A stretch of 48,007 nucleotides of DNA from Candidatus Gastranaerophilales bacterium (GCA_944325595.1 CALVAQ010000015.1:1-48007); one strand, 5' to 3'; counted from the stretch's first letter, positions 8,241 through 18,140 are shown. Numbers and translations are program-made. The notes: generated from the sequence alone by a model not told the origin.

Positions 8241-9263
8241 ATGGCAGAACTAACATATGAATCAATGACACAGAGACAAAAAGTTGCAGCGCTGCTGATT
8301 GCGCTGGGTCCTACGACTGCCTCGGAAGTTTTAAAAAACATAAAAGATGATGATATACTCGAACAAATTACATTTGATATTGCCAGTTTAAATAAAGTTC
8401 CGACAGAAATACTCAATCAGGTTCTGGAAGAGTTTCATTCACTTTTCTTAGCAAGTGACTATCTTGCATCCGGCGGTACAAATTATGCGAGAACTCTTCT
8501 TGAGAAAGCATACGGCGTTGAGCAAGCACAAAATATGCTCGGCAGACTGGTTAATCTGCTCACAACAAACCCGTTTCAATTCTTTAATGATGCGGATCCG
8601 TCTCAGCTTGCGACTTCATTTCAAAACGAAAACCCGCAGCTTATTGCATTGATTCTTGCATATTTAAAACCCGAAAGTTCCGCAAAAGTTTTAAACAGCC
8701 TTCCGCCGGAAGTTCAGGCACAGGTTGCATTCAAAATCGCCGATATGAACTCGACAAATCCGGAGATTATTTCCGAAATAGAAAAAATTGTGGAAAGCAA
8801 ATTTTCTTCCGTTGTTGCGCAAGACTTTTCAAAAGCCGGCGGTGTCGGTGCTCTTGCGAATATTCTTAACCGTTCCGACCGTGCTACAGAAAAGAATGTC
8901 CTTGAATATCTCGAAATCAAAAATCTGGAACTTGCAGAAGGCGTAAGAGAGCTGATGTTTGTATTTGAAGATATTATCCAGCTCAAAGACAATGCTATCC
9001 AGCGTATTATCAGAGAAGTTGATACAAGAGATCTGGCCATTTCACTAAAAGGTGTCAGAGACGAAATAAAAGAAAAAATCTTCAGCAATATGTCCGAGCG
9101 TGCTCAGGCAATGTTGAAAGAAGAACTGGAGTACATGGGACCTGTCAGAGCAAAAGAAGTTCAGGAAAAACAGACAAAAATTGTCGGTATTATCCGTGCA
9201 CTGGAATCTGCGGGTGAAATTATCATAACCAGAGACACAGCCGAGGACGAATACATTGAGTAA
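8241..9263 (+). CDS. fliG: Flagellar motor switch protein FliG
   Basis: FliG forms the upper C-ring and converts stator ion flow into rotation. The 340-residue protein has the usual N-terminal (FliF-binding), middle and C-terminal domains. It opens with MTQRQKVAALLIALGP. The C-terminal torque helix region is conserved: FEDIIQLKDNAIQRIIREVD with alternating charges, then SERAQAMLKEELEYMGPVR. The gene starts 7 bases after fliF and overlaps fliH by 8 bases, indicating translational coupling. Nothing is missing compared with the family. Confidence 0.96.
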   Translation: MAELTYESMTQRQKVAALLIALGPTTASEVLKNIKDDDILEQITFDIASLNKVPTEILNQVLEEFHSLFLASDYLASGGTNYARTLLEKAYGVEQAQNMLGRLVNLLTTNPFQFFNDADPSQLATSFQNENPQLIALILAYLKPESSAKVLNSLPPEVQAQVAFKIADMNSTNPEIISEIEKIVESKFSSVVAQDFSKAGGVGALANILNRSDRATEKNVLEYLEIKNLELAEGVRELMFVFEDIIQLKDNAIQRIIREVDTRDLAISLKGVRDEIKEKIFSNMSERAQAMLKEELEYMGPVRAKEVQEKQTKIVGIIRALESAGEIIITRDTAEDEYIE

Positions 9264-10032
9264 AATAGATGCCAGCAAAATAAATCTCGGCAGTTCCTTT
9301 GTTTTGAATTCCGACGGAAGCACAAAGTTAAACAAAGAAATTTCGGATGCACAAATTATTGCGGATTCAATAGTTGCAGAAGCAAAGAAAAAAGCTGATG
9401 CAATAATTCAAGAAGCAAGAACAAAAGCAGACAATCTTGTTATGCAAGCTGACTCTCAGGCAGAAGCAATGAAAGAAGATGCTCTTGCAGAATCTAAAAA
9501 GCAAGGCTATGAAGAAGGCTATGCAAACGGAAAAGAAAAAATTACAACCGAGATGGAGAATTTGGTTTACAATCTCGATAATTTTGCAAAATGCAAATTT
9601 GACATGAAAAATCGTATAATAAAATCTTTGCACAAAGATATACTGGATCTTGTATTATCAATATCCGAACAGATTTGCAAAGGACAAATTACTCACAGCA
9701 AACAGGCTCTGTTGAATGTGGTTGTCAATGCAATTGCACAATTGAAAGAAAAAGAGAGTGTAACTATTATTGTAAATCCCGAAATGGCACAAAAGATTTA
9801 CCAGATATCGGACAAACTGAAAGAAAATATTCACAACCTTGAACATATAAAAATTGTGGAAGATACGGCTGTTTCCCCTGACGGAACAATTGTTGAATCG
9901 GTAGGTTCAAGAGTAGATGCCAGAGTCAGCGCACAGATTGAGCAGTTTGCCAGACATCTTTATGACGAACTCAACTCCGTGCCGGAAATCGAACTCACAA
10001 AAGAGATAGAAGACAAAACAGACAATGATTAA
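9256..10032 (+). CDS. fliH: Flagellar assembly protein FliH
   Basis: FliH is the cytoplasmic stator-like partner that holds the export ATPase FliI at the base of the flagellum. The 258-residue protein has the typical layout: a variable N-terminus, a long Ala/Glu/Lys-rich coiled coil (about residues 30-95, with a GYEEGYANGKEK segment), and a conserved C-terminal domain ending near DARVSAQIEQFARHL. The TTG start lies inside the last codons of fliG and the end overlaps fliI by 8 bases, so all three are probably translationally coupled. Sequence conservation in this family is low, so the call rests partly on position between fliG and fliI. Confidence 0.9.
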   Translation: MSKIDASKINLGSSFVLNSDGSTKLNKEISDAQIIADSIVAEAKKKADAIIQEARTKADNLVMQADSQAEAMKEDALAESKKQGYEEGYANGKEKITTEMENLVYNLDNFAKCKFDMKNRIIKSLHKDILDLVLSISEQICKGQITHSKQALLNVVVNAIAQLKEKESVTIIVNPEMAQKIYQISDKLKENIHNLEHIKIVEDTAVSPDGTIVESVGSRVDARVSAQIEQFARHLYDELNSVPEIELTKEIEDKTDND

Positions 10033-11344
10033 TCTTCAAAGATACAAAGATGTAATCAATCGCACAAAGCCAATGCAGGAGGTCGGCAAGGTAATTCAAA
10101 TTATCGGGCTGATTATTGAAGCTGACGGACCCAAAGCCAGTATCGGAGATTTGTGCTACATATACAACAAACTCGATGCAGAGCCAATATGGGCAGAGGT
10201 TGTAGGGTTCAAGACTTCAAAAATTCTTCTCATGCCTTTAGGTTCAATGGAAGGTCTCATGCCCGGAGCTGTTGTTATAAACACAGGCTCCTCCATGAAA
10301 ATAAAAGTCGGACCTCAGCTTCTGGGAAGGGTTCTGGATGGTCTCGGCAGACCGATAGACAATCTCGGGGCGGTAAATACCCAGTCTTTGTATTCCACTC
10401 AGGCTGATATTATCAATCCGCTTAACAGACAGCTTATCAGAACACCGTTGTCTCTGGGTATTCGCTCAATTGACGGATTTATTACGGCAGGCAAAGGACA
10501 AAGGCTCGGGGTGTTCGCCGGTTCGGGTGTAGGAAAATCAACAACTCTGGCAATGATGGCAAAAAACACAAATGCCGACTTGAACGTTATTGCTCTGATT
10601 GGTGAACGTGGACGTGAGGTAAGAGAGTTTATTGAAACAACACTTGGTCCCGAGGGAATGAAGCGTTCAATTGTTGTTGTTGCCACCTCGGAACAGCCTT
10701 CACTTGTAAAAATCAAAGCCGGTTTTGTTGCGACAGCAATTGCCGAATATTTCAGAGATCAGGGAAAAGATGTTTTGTTTATGCTCGATAGTGTAACCCG
10801 TATTGCAATGGCACAAAGAGAAGTCGGGCTTGCTGTCGGGGAACCTCCGGCAACAAGAGGTTACACGCCGTCGGTTTTTGCTCTAATGCCAAAACTTCTC
10901 GAGCGTGCAGGTAGCAACGAATACGGAACAATAACAGGCTTGTATACGGTTCTTGTAGAAGGTGATGACTTTAATGAACCTATATCGGATACGGCAAGAA
11001 GTATCCTTGACGGTCACATTATGCTTTCCCGTGAACTTGCACATAAAAACCACTATCCCGCTGTTGATGTTATTCAAAGTGTAAGCCGTGTTATGAAAGA
11101 GGTTACAAACTCTGAACATGCCGCTGCCGCCGGAAAAATCAGGTCGCTTCTTGCTGCATACAAAAAGAATGAAGACCTTATCAATATCGGCGCATATGTA
11201 AACGGCGCAGATCCGGTTACGGATCAGGCGATAAAATTTATGCCTCAAATAAATGCCTTTTTGCAACAAAAAGTCGATGAAAAGACTACGTATGAAGAAA
11301 CTGTTGCTGCATTAATGAATCTCGGCAATCAGATAAACCTTTAA
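10025..11344 (+). CDS. fliI: Flagellum-specific ATPase FliI
   Basis: FliI is the ATPase of the flagellar type III export apparatus, related to the F1 beta subunit. The Walker A motif GSGVGKST is at residues 166-173, preceded by the family motif LGIRSIDGFITAGKGQRLGVFAG. GERGREVREFI, the Walker B region VLFMLDSVTR and ATRGYTPSVFALMPKLLERAG follow. Length, 439 residues, is normal. It is the last gene of the operon: the next gene on this strand is 3.7 kb away, and an opposite-strand 54-codon frame begins only 11 bases after the stop. The usual neighbour fliJ is not visible here. Confidence 0.96.
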   Translation: MINLQRYKDVINRTKPMQEVGKVIQIIGLIIEADGPKASIGDLCYIYNKLDAEPIWAEVVGFKTSKILLMPLGSMEGLMPGAVVINTGSSMKIKVGPQLLGRVLDGLGRPIDNLGAVNTQSLYSTQADIINPLNRQLIRTPLSLGIRSIDGFITAGKGQRLGVFAGSGVGKSTTLAMMAKNTNADLNVIALIGERGREVREFIETTLGPEGMKRSIVVVATSEQPSLVKIKAGFVATAIAEYFRDQGKDVLFMLDSVTRIAMAQREVGLAVGEPPATRGYTPSVFALMPKLLERAGSNEYGTITGLYTVLVEGDDFNEPISDTARSILDGHIMLSRELAHKNHYPAVDVIQSVSRVMKEVTNSEHAAAAGKIRSLLAAYKKNEDLINIGAYVNGADPVTDQAIKFMPQINAFLQQKVDEKTTYEETVAALMNLGNQINL

Positions 11345-11355
11345 AAATCAAAGAT

Positions 11356-11520
11356 TTACTGTATTTTCTCATACGAAACAGACAGGATATAGTTGTTTTC
11401 CAAAACATCGACAATAGCCCATCTCAGAGGCTCTATATTCATTTTTGACAATTCTGTCTCTATATACCCGCTTGTCAAATTTTCTATTCTGGGTATTTCT
11501 ATCCGGTCTGTTGTAATCAT
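11356..11520 (-). CDS. Possible 54-residue protein coupled to glmS
   Basis: Not recognised. A complete frame of 54 codons begins with an ATG that overlaps the glmS stop as TAATG (one-base overlap), which suggests translational coupling. It ends 11 bases from the convergent fliI stop. The peptide is mixed and protein-like: an acidic/basic N-terminus (MITTDRIEIPRIENL), a central helix with EPLRWAIVDVL, and a hydrophobic beta-like end (NNYILSVSYEKIQ). There is no membrane segment or signal peptide. It has no independent ribosome site, as expected for a coupled gene. It may be a small accessory protein or a chance frame; the tight packing favours a gene. Confidence 0.5.
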   Translation of the reverse strand: MITTDRIEIPRIENLTSGYIETELSKMNIEPLRWAIVDVLENNYILSVSYEKIQ

Positions 11521-13367
11521 TATTCTACCGTAACTGATTTTGCAAGGTTTCTGGGCTGGTCGACATCTTTGCCGAGAAATTCTGCAATGTAATAAGCAAG
11601 AAGCTGCAGCGGAACAGAAGCTATGACCGGTGACAGATACTCATCAACCGCAGGTACTTTCAAAATGTATTCAAATACATCCTGAAGATGCGGGTCATCT
11701 GCTGAAGTCAGGGCAATCATTCTGGCGTTTCTTGCTTTTGCTTCTTCCGCATTTGAAAGAACTTTTTCGTATACAATACTTCCCGGCATCAATATTGCAA
11801 GTACCGGCATGGTTTCATCGAGCATGGCGATAGGTCCGTGTTTGAGTTCTCCTGCAGGATATCCGGTTGCATTTATATAACTGATTTCTTTTAATTTCAA
11901 AGCACCTTCAAGAGCTGTAGGATAGTTTATTCCTCTTGCTATGTATATAAAGTTTCTCGTAGAAGCGAATGCTCTTGCACATTTGATAATGCTTTCTTCA
12001 TGGGACAATACTGTTTCAATTTTTTGCGGAAGCAAAAGCATTTCATGTTTGAGCTGCTGAATTTTTTCTATATCAAAAGAATCTTTGATTTCCGCAATAT
12101 AGAAGGCAAACAAATAAAGTGCTATCAACTGTGCGTTGAAAGATTTTGTTGCCGCAACACTGACTTCAATACCGGCATTTACCGGAATAAGGCTGTGGGC
12201 TTCTCTAGCCATGATAGAATCCGGTCTGTTCGTGATAATCAATACATGAGAGCCTACGGCTTTTGCCTGTCTGATAGCGGTAATTGTATCAGATGTTTCC
12301 CCTGACTGAGAAATACCGATTACCAGCGTATTTGCATCCGTAACAGTTTTACGATAAATGTATTCGCTTGATGCCTCAACATCTACGGGGATATTTGTAA
12401 AAGCTTCAAGAATATATTTTGCAACCATTGCGGCATGCAGTGATGTACCGCAGGCAATAATCTCTATTCTTTTGAGATTTTTAATTTCTTCTTTTGTGAG
12501 TTTAACTTCATCCAGAACGATAGGTTTTGTTATATCGGGAAGTTTGCCTGAAAGTACGTTTCTGATAACATCCGGCTGTTCATGGATTTCTTTGAGCATA
12601 AAATGTTTGTATCCCATTTTGCTCATTGCAACAGGTTCCCAGGGAAGAATTTCTTCTTTTTTGTTAACCTGTTTACCTTCAATATCCGTAATCAAAACAC
12701 TCGTCGGTGACAAAACGGCAACCTGATCATCATCAAGATAGATAACTCTTTTTGTATATTCGATAATCGCAGGAGAATCAGAAGCAAGATAGTTTTCACC
12801 TTTACCGAGAGCAACTATCAGCGGAGCATTTTTTCTGGTTCCGACAATCATATTCGGGTCATCCTGATGCATAATACAAAGTGCATAAGCACCTTTGAGT
12901 CTTTTTGCCGCTGCTCTGACCGCTTTGGGTAAATCTTCAAATTTTGAGTATTCATGTGCAATAAGATGTGCAACTACCTCTGTATCTGTTTCTGATTTAA
13001 ATTCACAGCCTTTTTGAATAAGTTCTGATTTAAGTTCTTTGTAGTTTTCGATAATACCGTTGTGAACAATAGCCAGTTTTCCGCAATTGCATGTGTGCGG
13101 GTGTGCATTGATTGTATTTGGCAGTCCATGTGTTGCCCATCTGATATGACCGATACCGCAGGTTGTTTCTTTTATCTCGGATTTATGCTGCTCCAATAGC
13201 TCTTTTAGGTTCTGGAGTTTGCCTTCCGCTTTGTAGACTTTTACTTTTCCTTCGGAATTAATTGCAACACCGGCAGAGTCATAGCCTCTGTATTCCAGTT
13301 TGCTAAGTCCGTTCAACAAAATATCTACAACGGGTCTTGACCCTACATATCCTACGATTCCACACAT
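11520..13367 (-). CDS. glmS: Glutamine-fructose-6-phosphate aminotransferase (isomerizing)
   Basis: GlmS makes glucosamine-6-phosphate from fructose-6-phosphate and glutamine, the entry to UDP-GlcNAc for peptidoglycan. The start at 13367 gives MCGIVGYVG, which exposes the catalytic Cys after Met removal; the upstream in-frame codons (13382) would bury it, and GAGGAAAG precedes 13367. The class II glutaminase domain shows RWATHG and the NCGKLAIVHNGIIENY region. Two SIS domains follow, with CGTSLHAA, SQSGET and the terminal LAKSVTVE. At 615 residues it is full length. No glmS ribozyme or other leader element was recognised in the 117 bases upstream. It lies downstream of glmU on the same strand. 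Confidence 0.97.
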   Translation of the reverse strand: MCGIVGYVGSRPVVDILLNGLSKLEYRGYDSAGVAINSEGKVKVYKAEGKLQNLKELLEQHKSEIKETTCGIGHIRWATHGLPNTINAHPHTCNCGKLAIVHNGIIENYKELKSELIQKGCEFKSETDTEVVAHLIAHEYSKFEDLPKAVRAAAKRLKGAYALCIMHQDDPNMIVGTRKNAPLIVALGKGENYLASDSPAIIEYTKRVIYLDDDQVAVLSPTSVLITDIEGKQVNKKEEILPWEPVAMSKMGYKHFMLKEIHEQPDVIRNVLSGKLPDITKPIVLDEVKLTKEEIKNLKRIEIIACGTSLHAAMVAKYILEAFTNIPVDVEASSEYIYRKTVTDANTLVIGISQSGETSDTITAIRQAKAVGSHVLIITNRPDSIMAREAHSLIPVNAGIEVSVAATKSFNAQLIALYLFAFYIAEIKDSFDIEKIQQLKHEMLLLPQKIETVLSHEESIIKCARAFASTRNFIYIARGINYPTALEGALKLKEISYINATGYPAGELKHGPIAMLDETMPVLAILMPGSIVYEKVLSNAEEAKARNARMIALTSADDPHLQDVFEYILKVPAVDEYLSPVIASVPLQLLAYYIAEFLGKDVDQPRNLAKSVTVE

Positions 13368-13484
13368 TTTATCTTTCCTCAAATCATGTAAAAATATTCA
13401 ATTCTTCTCGAGTATTCTAAGATTTTATTTCAAAAGTCTGCTTTTGAGAAGAGATTTGTATTAATTATTTATAAAGATTTTATG

Positions 13485-14774
13485 CTACTTCTTCATTTTG
13501 TCAAACCAGCCTTTGATTATTCTCAACGGTGCTCTTGTCAGAGCAAGAGCATTGGCTTCAACATCTTTGCTGATAACAGAACCCGCACCGATTGAAGCAT
13601 TTTCTCCTATTCTTGCAGGAGCAACTATTACTGAATTTGAGCCGGTAGATGCGTTGTCTTCTATAACCGTATTGAATTTTTCTTTTGTAATATGGTTGTA
13701 GTTTGCCGTAATGGTTCCTGCACCGATATTTACATGAGAACCGAGTTCACTGTCTCCGACATAGCTCAGGTGAGAAACATTTGTATGGTCTTTTATTTTT
13801 GATTTTTTAATTTCTACAAAGTTCCCTATTTTTACAAAATCACCGAGTTCAACTCCGCCTCTGAGTCTGGCAAAAGGACCAATTTTGCAATTTTTACCGA
13901 TTTTGTTTTTGCCTTCTATGTATGTGCAGGGATAAATTATTGTATCCGGTTCAATTTCCGTTTCCGGAGAAATATATGTCGTATCAGGGTCGACTATTGT
14001 AACACCTTTGGCAAAAAGTTTGTCCATAACACGGTTCTTCAAAATTTTTGCTGCCTGAGCCAGCTGTTTTTTGGAATTTATACCAAAAGACTCTTCGTTA
14101 TTTTCAAGGATAAAAGATTGTGTTTTGAGTCCGTGTTTTATTGCCCATTTTACAATATCTGTCAAATAGTATTCATGCTGGGCATTGTCAGCCGTCATCT
14201 CCAGAAAAGAAGGCGAAACCTTTTCCCAGTCAAGAAGATAAACTCCGGTATTTATTTCTTTTATTTTCTTCTGGGCATCAAGTGCATCTTTTTCTTCAAC
14301 AATAGCCTTGAGATTGCCGTTTTCATCTTTAACAATCCTGCCGTAATTTGTCGGGTCGTCAAAGACAGCAGACATTACTGTTAATGCAGCATTGTTTGTT
14401 CTGTGAGCATCAATGAACTTTTCTAAAGACTCTTTTGTAAGTAAAGGAATATCTCCGTTTAAAATCAATACCTCACCATCAAAACCTTTCAAATCTTCAT
14501 ATGCCTGAAAAGCGGCATGACCCGTTCCGAGCTGAGGAGATTGAAGGCGGCATTTTGCATTCTTGTAGTTTTTTGATACGTATTCTTCTACCGCTTCTGC
14601 CTGATGACCAACGATGACAAAATTCTCTTGAGCCAGTCCGGTGTTGTTTACTGCATCAAGCACGTAACCTAAAATTTCTTTATTAAATATAGTATGCAGG
14701 ACTTTGGATTTTTCGGATTTCATTCTTGTTCCTTTTCCTGCCGCAAGTATTATTGTTTTGATTTTCTTTTCCAT
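13485..14774 (-). CDS. glmU: Bifunctional GlmU: GlcN-1-P acetyltransferase / GlcNAc-1-P uridyltransferase
   Basis: GlmU performs the last two steps to UDP-GlcNAc. The N-terminal nucleotidyltransferase domain begins with LAAGKGTRMKSEKSKVLH and continues with QLGTGHA, NGDIPLL and NTGVYLLDW. The C-terminal half is a left-handed beta-helix acetyltransferase with hexapeptide repeats and NVSHLSYVGDSELG, which carries the acetyltransferase active-site region. The start at 14774 (MEKKIKTIIL) fits homologues; an in-frame TTG at 14792 with AAAGG ahead is an alternative. At 429 residues it is slightly shorter than the ~450-460 of many GlmU proteins, mainly at the C-terminus. Adjacent glmS acts earlier in the same pathway. 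Confidence 0.95.
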   Translation of the reverse strand: MEKKIKTIILAAGKGTRMKSEKSKVLHTIFNKEILGYVLDAVNNTGLAQENFVIVGHQAEAVEEYVSKNYKNAKCRLQSPQLGTGHAAFQAYEDLKGFDGEVLILNGDIPLLTKESLEKFIDAHRTNNAALTVMSAVFDDPTNYGRIVKDENGNLKAIVEEKDALDAQKKIKEINTGVYLLDWEKVSPSFLEMTADNAQHEYYLTDIVKWAIKHGLKTQSFILENNEESFGINSKKQLAQAAKILKNRVMDKLFAKGVTIVDPDTTYISPETEIEPDTIIYPCTYIEGKNKIGKNCKIGPFARLRGGVELGDFVKIGNFVEIKKSKIKDHTNVSHLSYVGDSELGSHVNIGAGTITANYNHITKEKFNTVIEDNASTGSNSVIVAPARIGENASIGAGSVISKDVEANALALTRAPLRIIKGWFDKMKK

Positions 14775-15059
14775 GATAATTACCAACCTCAAATCTTTAC
14801 CTTTCTAATATTATCAAATAAACACAATGATGGTAATTTTTTCAAAAAACTCAACAGAGTTTAAATTCAAAAATGTTTTTGTTAAGATTTATAAAACCAT
14901 CCCGTATTTTATGTAAATTTTTAAAATTTATAAACATTATTACAAGAGTGTCCGGAAAAATTGTGAAAAGCTGCAAAAACAAATCAAAGTGCAGACGATG
15001 GTTCGAAGTCTCACGGCAGCAGCCTCACCTCCGGATTAAACAAAACGGTCTTATATTGT

Positions 15060-17990
15060 ATGGAATTGAAAAGTTATAACTTGAATAACAATATACAGTC
15101 ATCTGTGCAGGTTGTGCGAAATAATGTTTCTGATGCCATAAAAATGACGGCACCGACACAGATTGAGCCTCAAAACAGAGAGGCACAAATCCCAAGTGCT
15201 GCTTCAGACCAAACAAACATCAAAGCAGCAGAAGCACTCAAAGCACAAAACCTTGCACAGGCGCCTGTTTCTTACACCTTTGTAAGAGACATCAAACTGC
15301 CGTTTTCAAAAAATGCAAAACTATTCAAACTTGCAAACGGACAAAAAGTTGTCATTCTTGAGAAAAAAGGACCTACCGTTTTAGAAACATATTACAATGT
15401 AGGTTCAATGAACGAACCCGACAACTTGAGAGGAATAAGCCACTTCAATGAACACATGGCATTTAACGGATCAAACGGTCCTGACGGAAAAACGCTCAAC
15501 TCCGGTGATTTTTTCAAAATCGTAAACGAAATAGGCGGTTATACAAACGCTTCAACCGGATTTTCTCAGACGGATTATTTTATCAGTTCCCAGCTTCTCG
15601 GAGAAAATGTTTTTGACAAATCCGCTTTTATCCAGTCACAGCAGCTTCAATACCCTGAACACAGCGCTGATATGATTGAAAAAGAAAAAGGACCCGTAAC
15701 GTCTGAAATTAGTATGGTCGGCGACCAGCCGGAAAATATGGCTTTAAACAACTGTATAAGAAATCTTTTTCAAATACAGTCAACTTCGCCTGACCTTGTA
15801 GCAGGAACAATTAGCAATATAAACAATCTCGACAGAGAAAAAACTCTTGATTATTACAATCTCTGGTACACCCCCGACAACTGCGCAACTGTTGTGACGG
15901 GCGAAGTTCCGACAGATGAAGCAATGAAAACTATTGCAAAATACTACAACAAGTTTGTTTCCGTTGACACGAGCAAAAGAAAATATCAAGAGTTCAATAC
16001 AATAACCTCTCCCGTTCGTGTTGACGTAAAAATGCCAAAAACGCAATCAAGTATAATGGCGCTGGGTTTTGCCGGCCCGGCAAACAATTCAACAAAAGAA
16101 AATGTTGAAATGGAAATCTTGATGACGGCTCTTTTAGGTTACAAAAATGCCCGCATAAGCAAAGAACTGAACAAAATTCAGTCCGGCGCAGTTATGAATA
16201 TTGAAAGAGTCGGAAACAGACCTTCCGATCCAAAAGCAATACTGATTGTATCTCAGTCGACACCCGAAAAGACAGAAGAGGTTCTGAAAACAATTTATTC
16301 AGAAATCGGTAATATCGTTCAAAAACCGATTACGCAAGAAGAACTCGACACAGCAAAAAATATTTTGAAAATGACCTTTTCAAAAATTTCCGAAAACTCT
16401 CATCTTCTAAATACTTTAATCGGAAACGCCCTGTTGGACGATGATTTGGCATACATTGAAAACTATTTGCCTATATTGGACAGTATAACAGCACAGGATA
16501 TCTCAAATTTTGCTAAAAAATATCTGGATTTGAACAGAGCATCATTGTCCGTTGTTCATCCTCAATCCCTTGATGATACACAGATAATGGAAAATTACCA
16601 AAAAGCAAACCAACCCGTTTTGCAAAATGCAAAATCTTCAAAACCTGCTTTCGGAGCAAAGATTTCTTTTAAAGGAAATTTGCAGGAAAAAACGTTTGAT
16701 ACATCAAAGATTAAACAGTACAGACTTGCAAACAATATGGAGATTGTCCTAAATCCGAACAGTTCGGATATCTCGTCTTCAAAAATAACCCTGAAAACTC
16801 CGGCGCCGGCAAATGTAAATCCCGCTGTTCCTGCAGTCCTTTCCGTAATACTGAACGAAGGTTCCAAAACAAAGAACTATGAACAGTTCTACAAAGATGT
16901 AAACAAATCCGGCATGACATTGAGATTTGATGCTGATTTTCAGACAATGACGGCAAATATCGACTCTTTGAGCAAAGACTTGCCGATGGCTCTGGATTTG
17001 GTCAAAGAGGTCTTTAATGAACCGAGAATCAATGAAAAAAGCTTTGATTATGCTAAAAAAATAGTTAAAGAAGCAGTTTTGAACACGGACAAAACCGCAT
17101 CAGAAAAAGCTTTGAGAGAAATTTTCCCGACACTGCCCGAATTTGCAACAAAACAGGAAATGCTTGATGCTCTGGACAAAATAACAATCAATGATATCAC
17201 GGGATTTTTTGATTACATAAAGAACAACTCCATGGCAAAAGGGGTTTTTACCGTTCCGTTTGAAAAAGATGCAAATATAGAAAAAAGCATTATTGACAAA
17301 ATGTCGCTAAACCTCGGTGTATTCAAACCTTTTGTTAAAGATGTGTACAAAAGCTACAATCCATTGCCGCAAGACGTCATTTTGACAAGAACGGAACCCA
17401 GAAATCAAGCCGATATTGTACAGATTTTCAATTTCAAAACCAATCACAATCCAAAAGACCATGTGGTTTTCAGACTTTTGAACACTATTCTGGGTGAAAG
17501 CTCCTCCTCAAGATTGTTCAATGACTTGAGAGAAAAACAAAAACTTGCTTACAGAGTAGAATCCACGCTTGATGCGATAGGAGACACCGGCGTAATTGCT
17601 CTCAGTATAAAAACAACAACAGATGACAAGTCTGCAGGTGTCCAACAATTCGACAATGTCAAAAAGTCTCTGGACGGTTTTAAAAACCATATTGAAAAAC
17701 TCAAAAATGAGCCGGTTTCGCAAGAAGAACTTGCCGCAGCAAAATTAAGGATAAAAACAAAACTGCTCAACTCTGTTGAGTCTTCCGACTCCCAAACGGC
17801 TGTTCTTGATACATCAAAAGATTCTGTGCTTGATATTAATGCAATAAATGAAAATATGAAGCTTGTTGACAGTGTAACGGCAGAAGATATCCAAAATGCG
17901 GCAAAATATATGTTTTCAGGACACAGCGTTACATCAATTCTTGCCAGTGAAGACACAATCAAAAACTGCGGAATAACAGCAACAAAATAG
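15060..17990 (+). CDS. Large M16 (insulinase/pitrilysin) family zinc metallopeptidase
   Basis: A 976-residue peptidase made of two M16 halves. The inverted zinc motif HxxEH is intact as HFNEH (His128, Glu131, His132), and the third ligand is probably Glu209 in EKEKGPV, at the expected 77-residue distance. The second half lacks HxxEH, as usual for the inactive half, but has the C-terminal signature with LREKQKLAYRVES. The N-terminus (about 75 residues) is polar and without a signal peptide. The linker between halves (about residues 527-540) contains KPAFGAKISFKGN, resembling the F-G/F-K-G tags of other proteins here. No strong ribosome site precedes the ATG. Substrate unknown. Confidence 0.9.
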   Translation: MELKSYNLNNNIQSSVQVVRNNVSDAIKMTAPTQIEPQNREAQIPSAASDQTNIKAAEALKAQNLAQAPVSYTFVRDIKLPFSKNAKLFKLANGQKVVILEKKGPTVLETYYNVGSMNEPDNLRGISHFNEHMAFNGSNGPDGKTLNSGDFFKIVNEIGGYTNASTGFSQTDYFISSQLLGENVFDKSAFIQSQQLQYPEHSADMIEKEKGPVTSEISMVGDQPENMALNNCIRNLFQIQSTSPDLVAGTISNINNLDREKTLDYYNLWYTPDNCATVVTGEVPTDEAMKTIAKYYNKFVSVDTSKRKYQEFNTITSPVRVDVKMPKTQSSIMALGFAGPANNSTKENVEMEILMTALLGYKNARISKELNKIQSGAVMNIERVGNRPSDPKAILIVSQSTPEKTEEVLKTIYSEIGNIVQKPITQEELDTAKNILKMTFSKISENSHLLNTLIGNALLDDDLAYIENYLPILDSITAQDISNFAKKYLDLNRASLSVVHPQSLDDTQIMENYQKANQPVLQNAKSSKPAFGAKISFKGNLQEKTFDTSKIKQYRLANNMEIVLNPNSSDISSSKITLKTPAPANVNPAVPAVLSVILNEGSKTKNYEQFYKDVNKSGMTLRFDADFQTMTANIDSLSKDLPMALDLVKEVFNEPRINEKSFDYAKKIVKEAVLNTDKTASEKALREIFPTLPEFATKQEMLDALDKITINDITGFFDYIKNNSMAKGVFTVPFEKDANIEKSIIDKMSLNLGVFKPFVKDVYKSYNPLPQDVILTRTEPRNQADIVQIFNFKTNHNPKDHVVFRLLNTILGESSSSRLFNDLREKQKLAYRVESTLDAIGDTGVIALSIKTTTDDKSAGVQQFDNVKKSLDGFKNHIEKLKNEPVSQEELAAAKLRIKTKLLNSVESSDSQTAVLDTSKDSVLDINAINENMKLVDSVTAEDIQNAAKYMFSGHSVTSILASEDTIKNCGITATK

Positions 17991-18112
17991 TTTTTATCAA
18001 GAGTAATAAATTTTACCTTACCGGCTGTTTCTTTTAATATGCACCGGTTTATCTTCTTAACCAGAAAAATCAAAAGTATTGTAACTAAATGTTAAAAACC
18101 TGATGAATTTGC

Positions 18113-18140
18113 TCAAGTTTTTTATTAAACAAACCGATAA
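18113..18140 (+). promoter_or_regulatory. Sigma-28 (FliA/SigD)-like promoter
   Basis: TCAAGTTT (18113-18120), 12 bases, ACCGATAA (18133-18140). Each half differs from the E. coli consensus (TAAAGTTT, N11, GCCGATAA) at one base, with one extra base in the spacer. It lies 38 bases before the start of the 58-residue gene. Confidence 0.6.

Noticed and set aside
11345..11519. Missing fliJ in the space after fliI
   Set aside because: Only about 175 bases remain and the plus strand has no suitable frame; the open frame here is on the minus strand.
15001..15030. GGTTCGAA motif resembling a tRNA T-loop
   Set aside because: No 5-bp T stem, acceptor stem or anticodon arm can be drawn around it.
14873..15079. 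Plus-strand frame overlapping the M16 peptidase start
   Set aside because: Low-complexity basic sequence with no ribosome site, overlapping a well supported gene.
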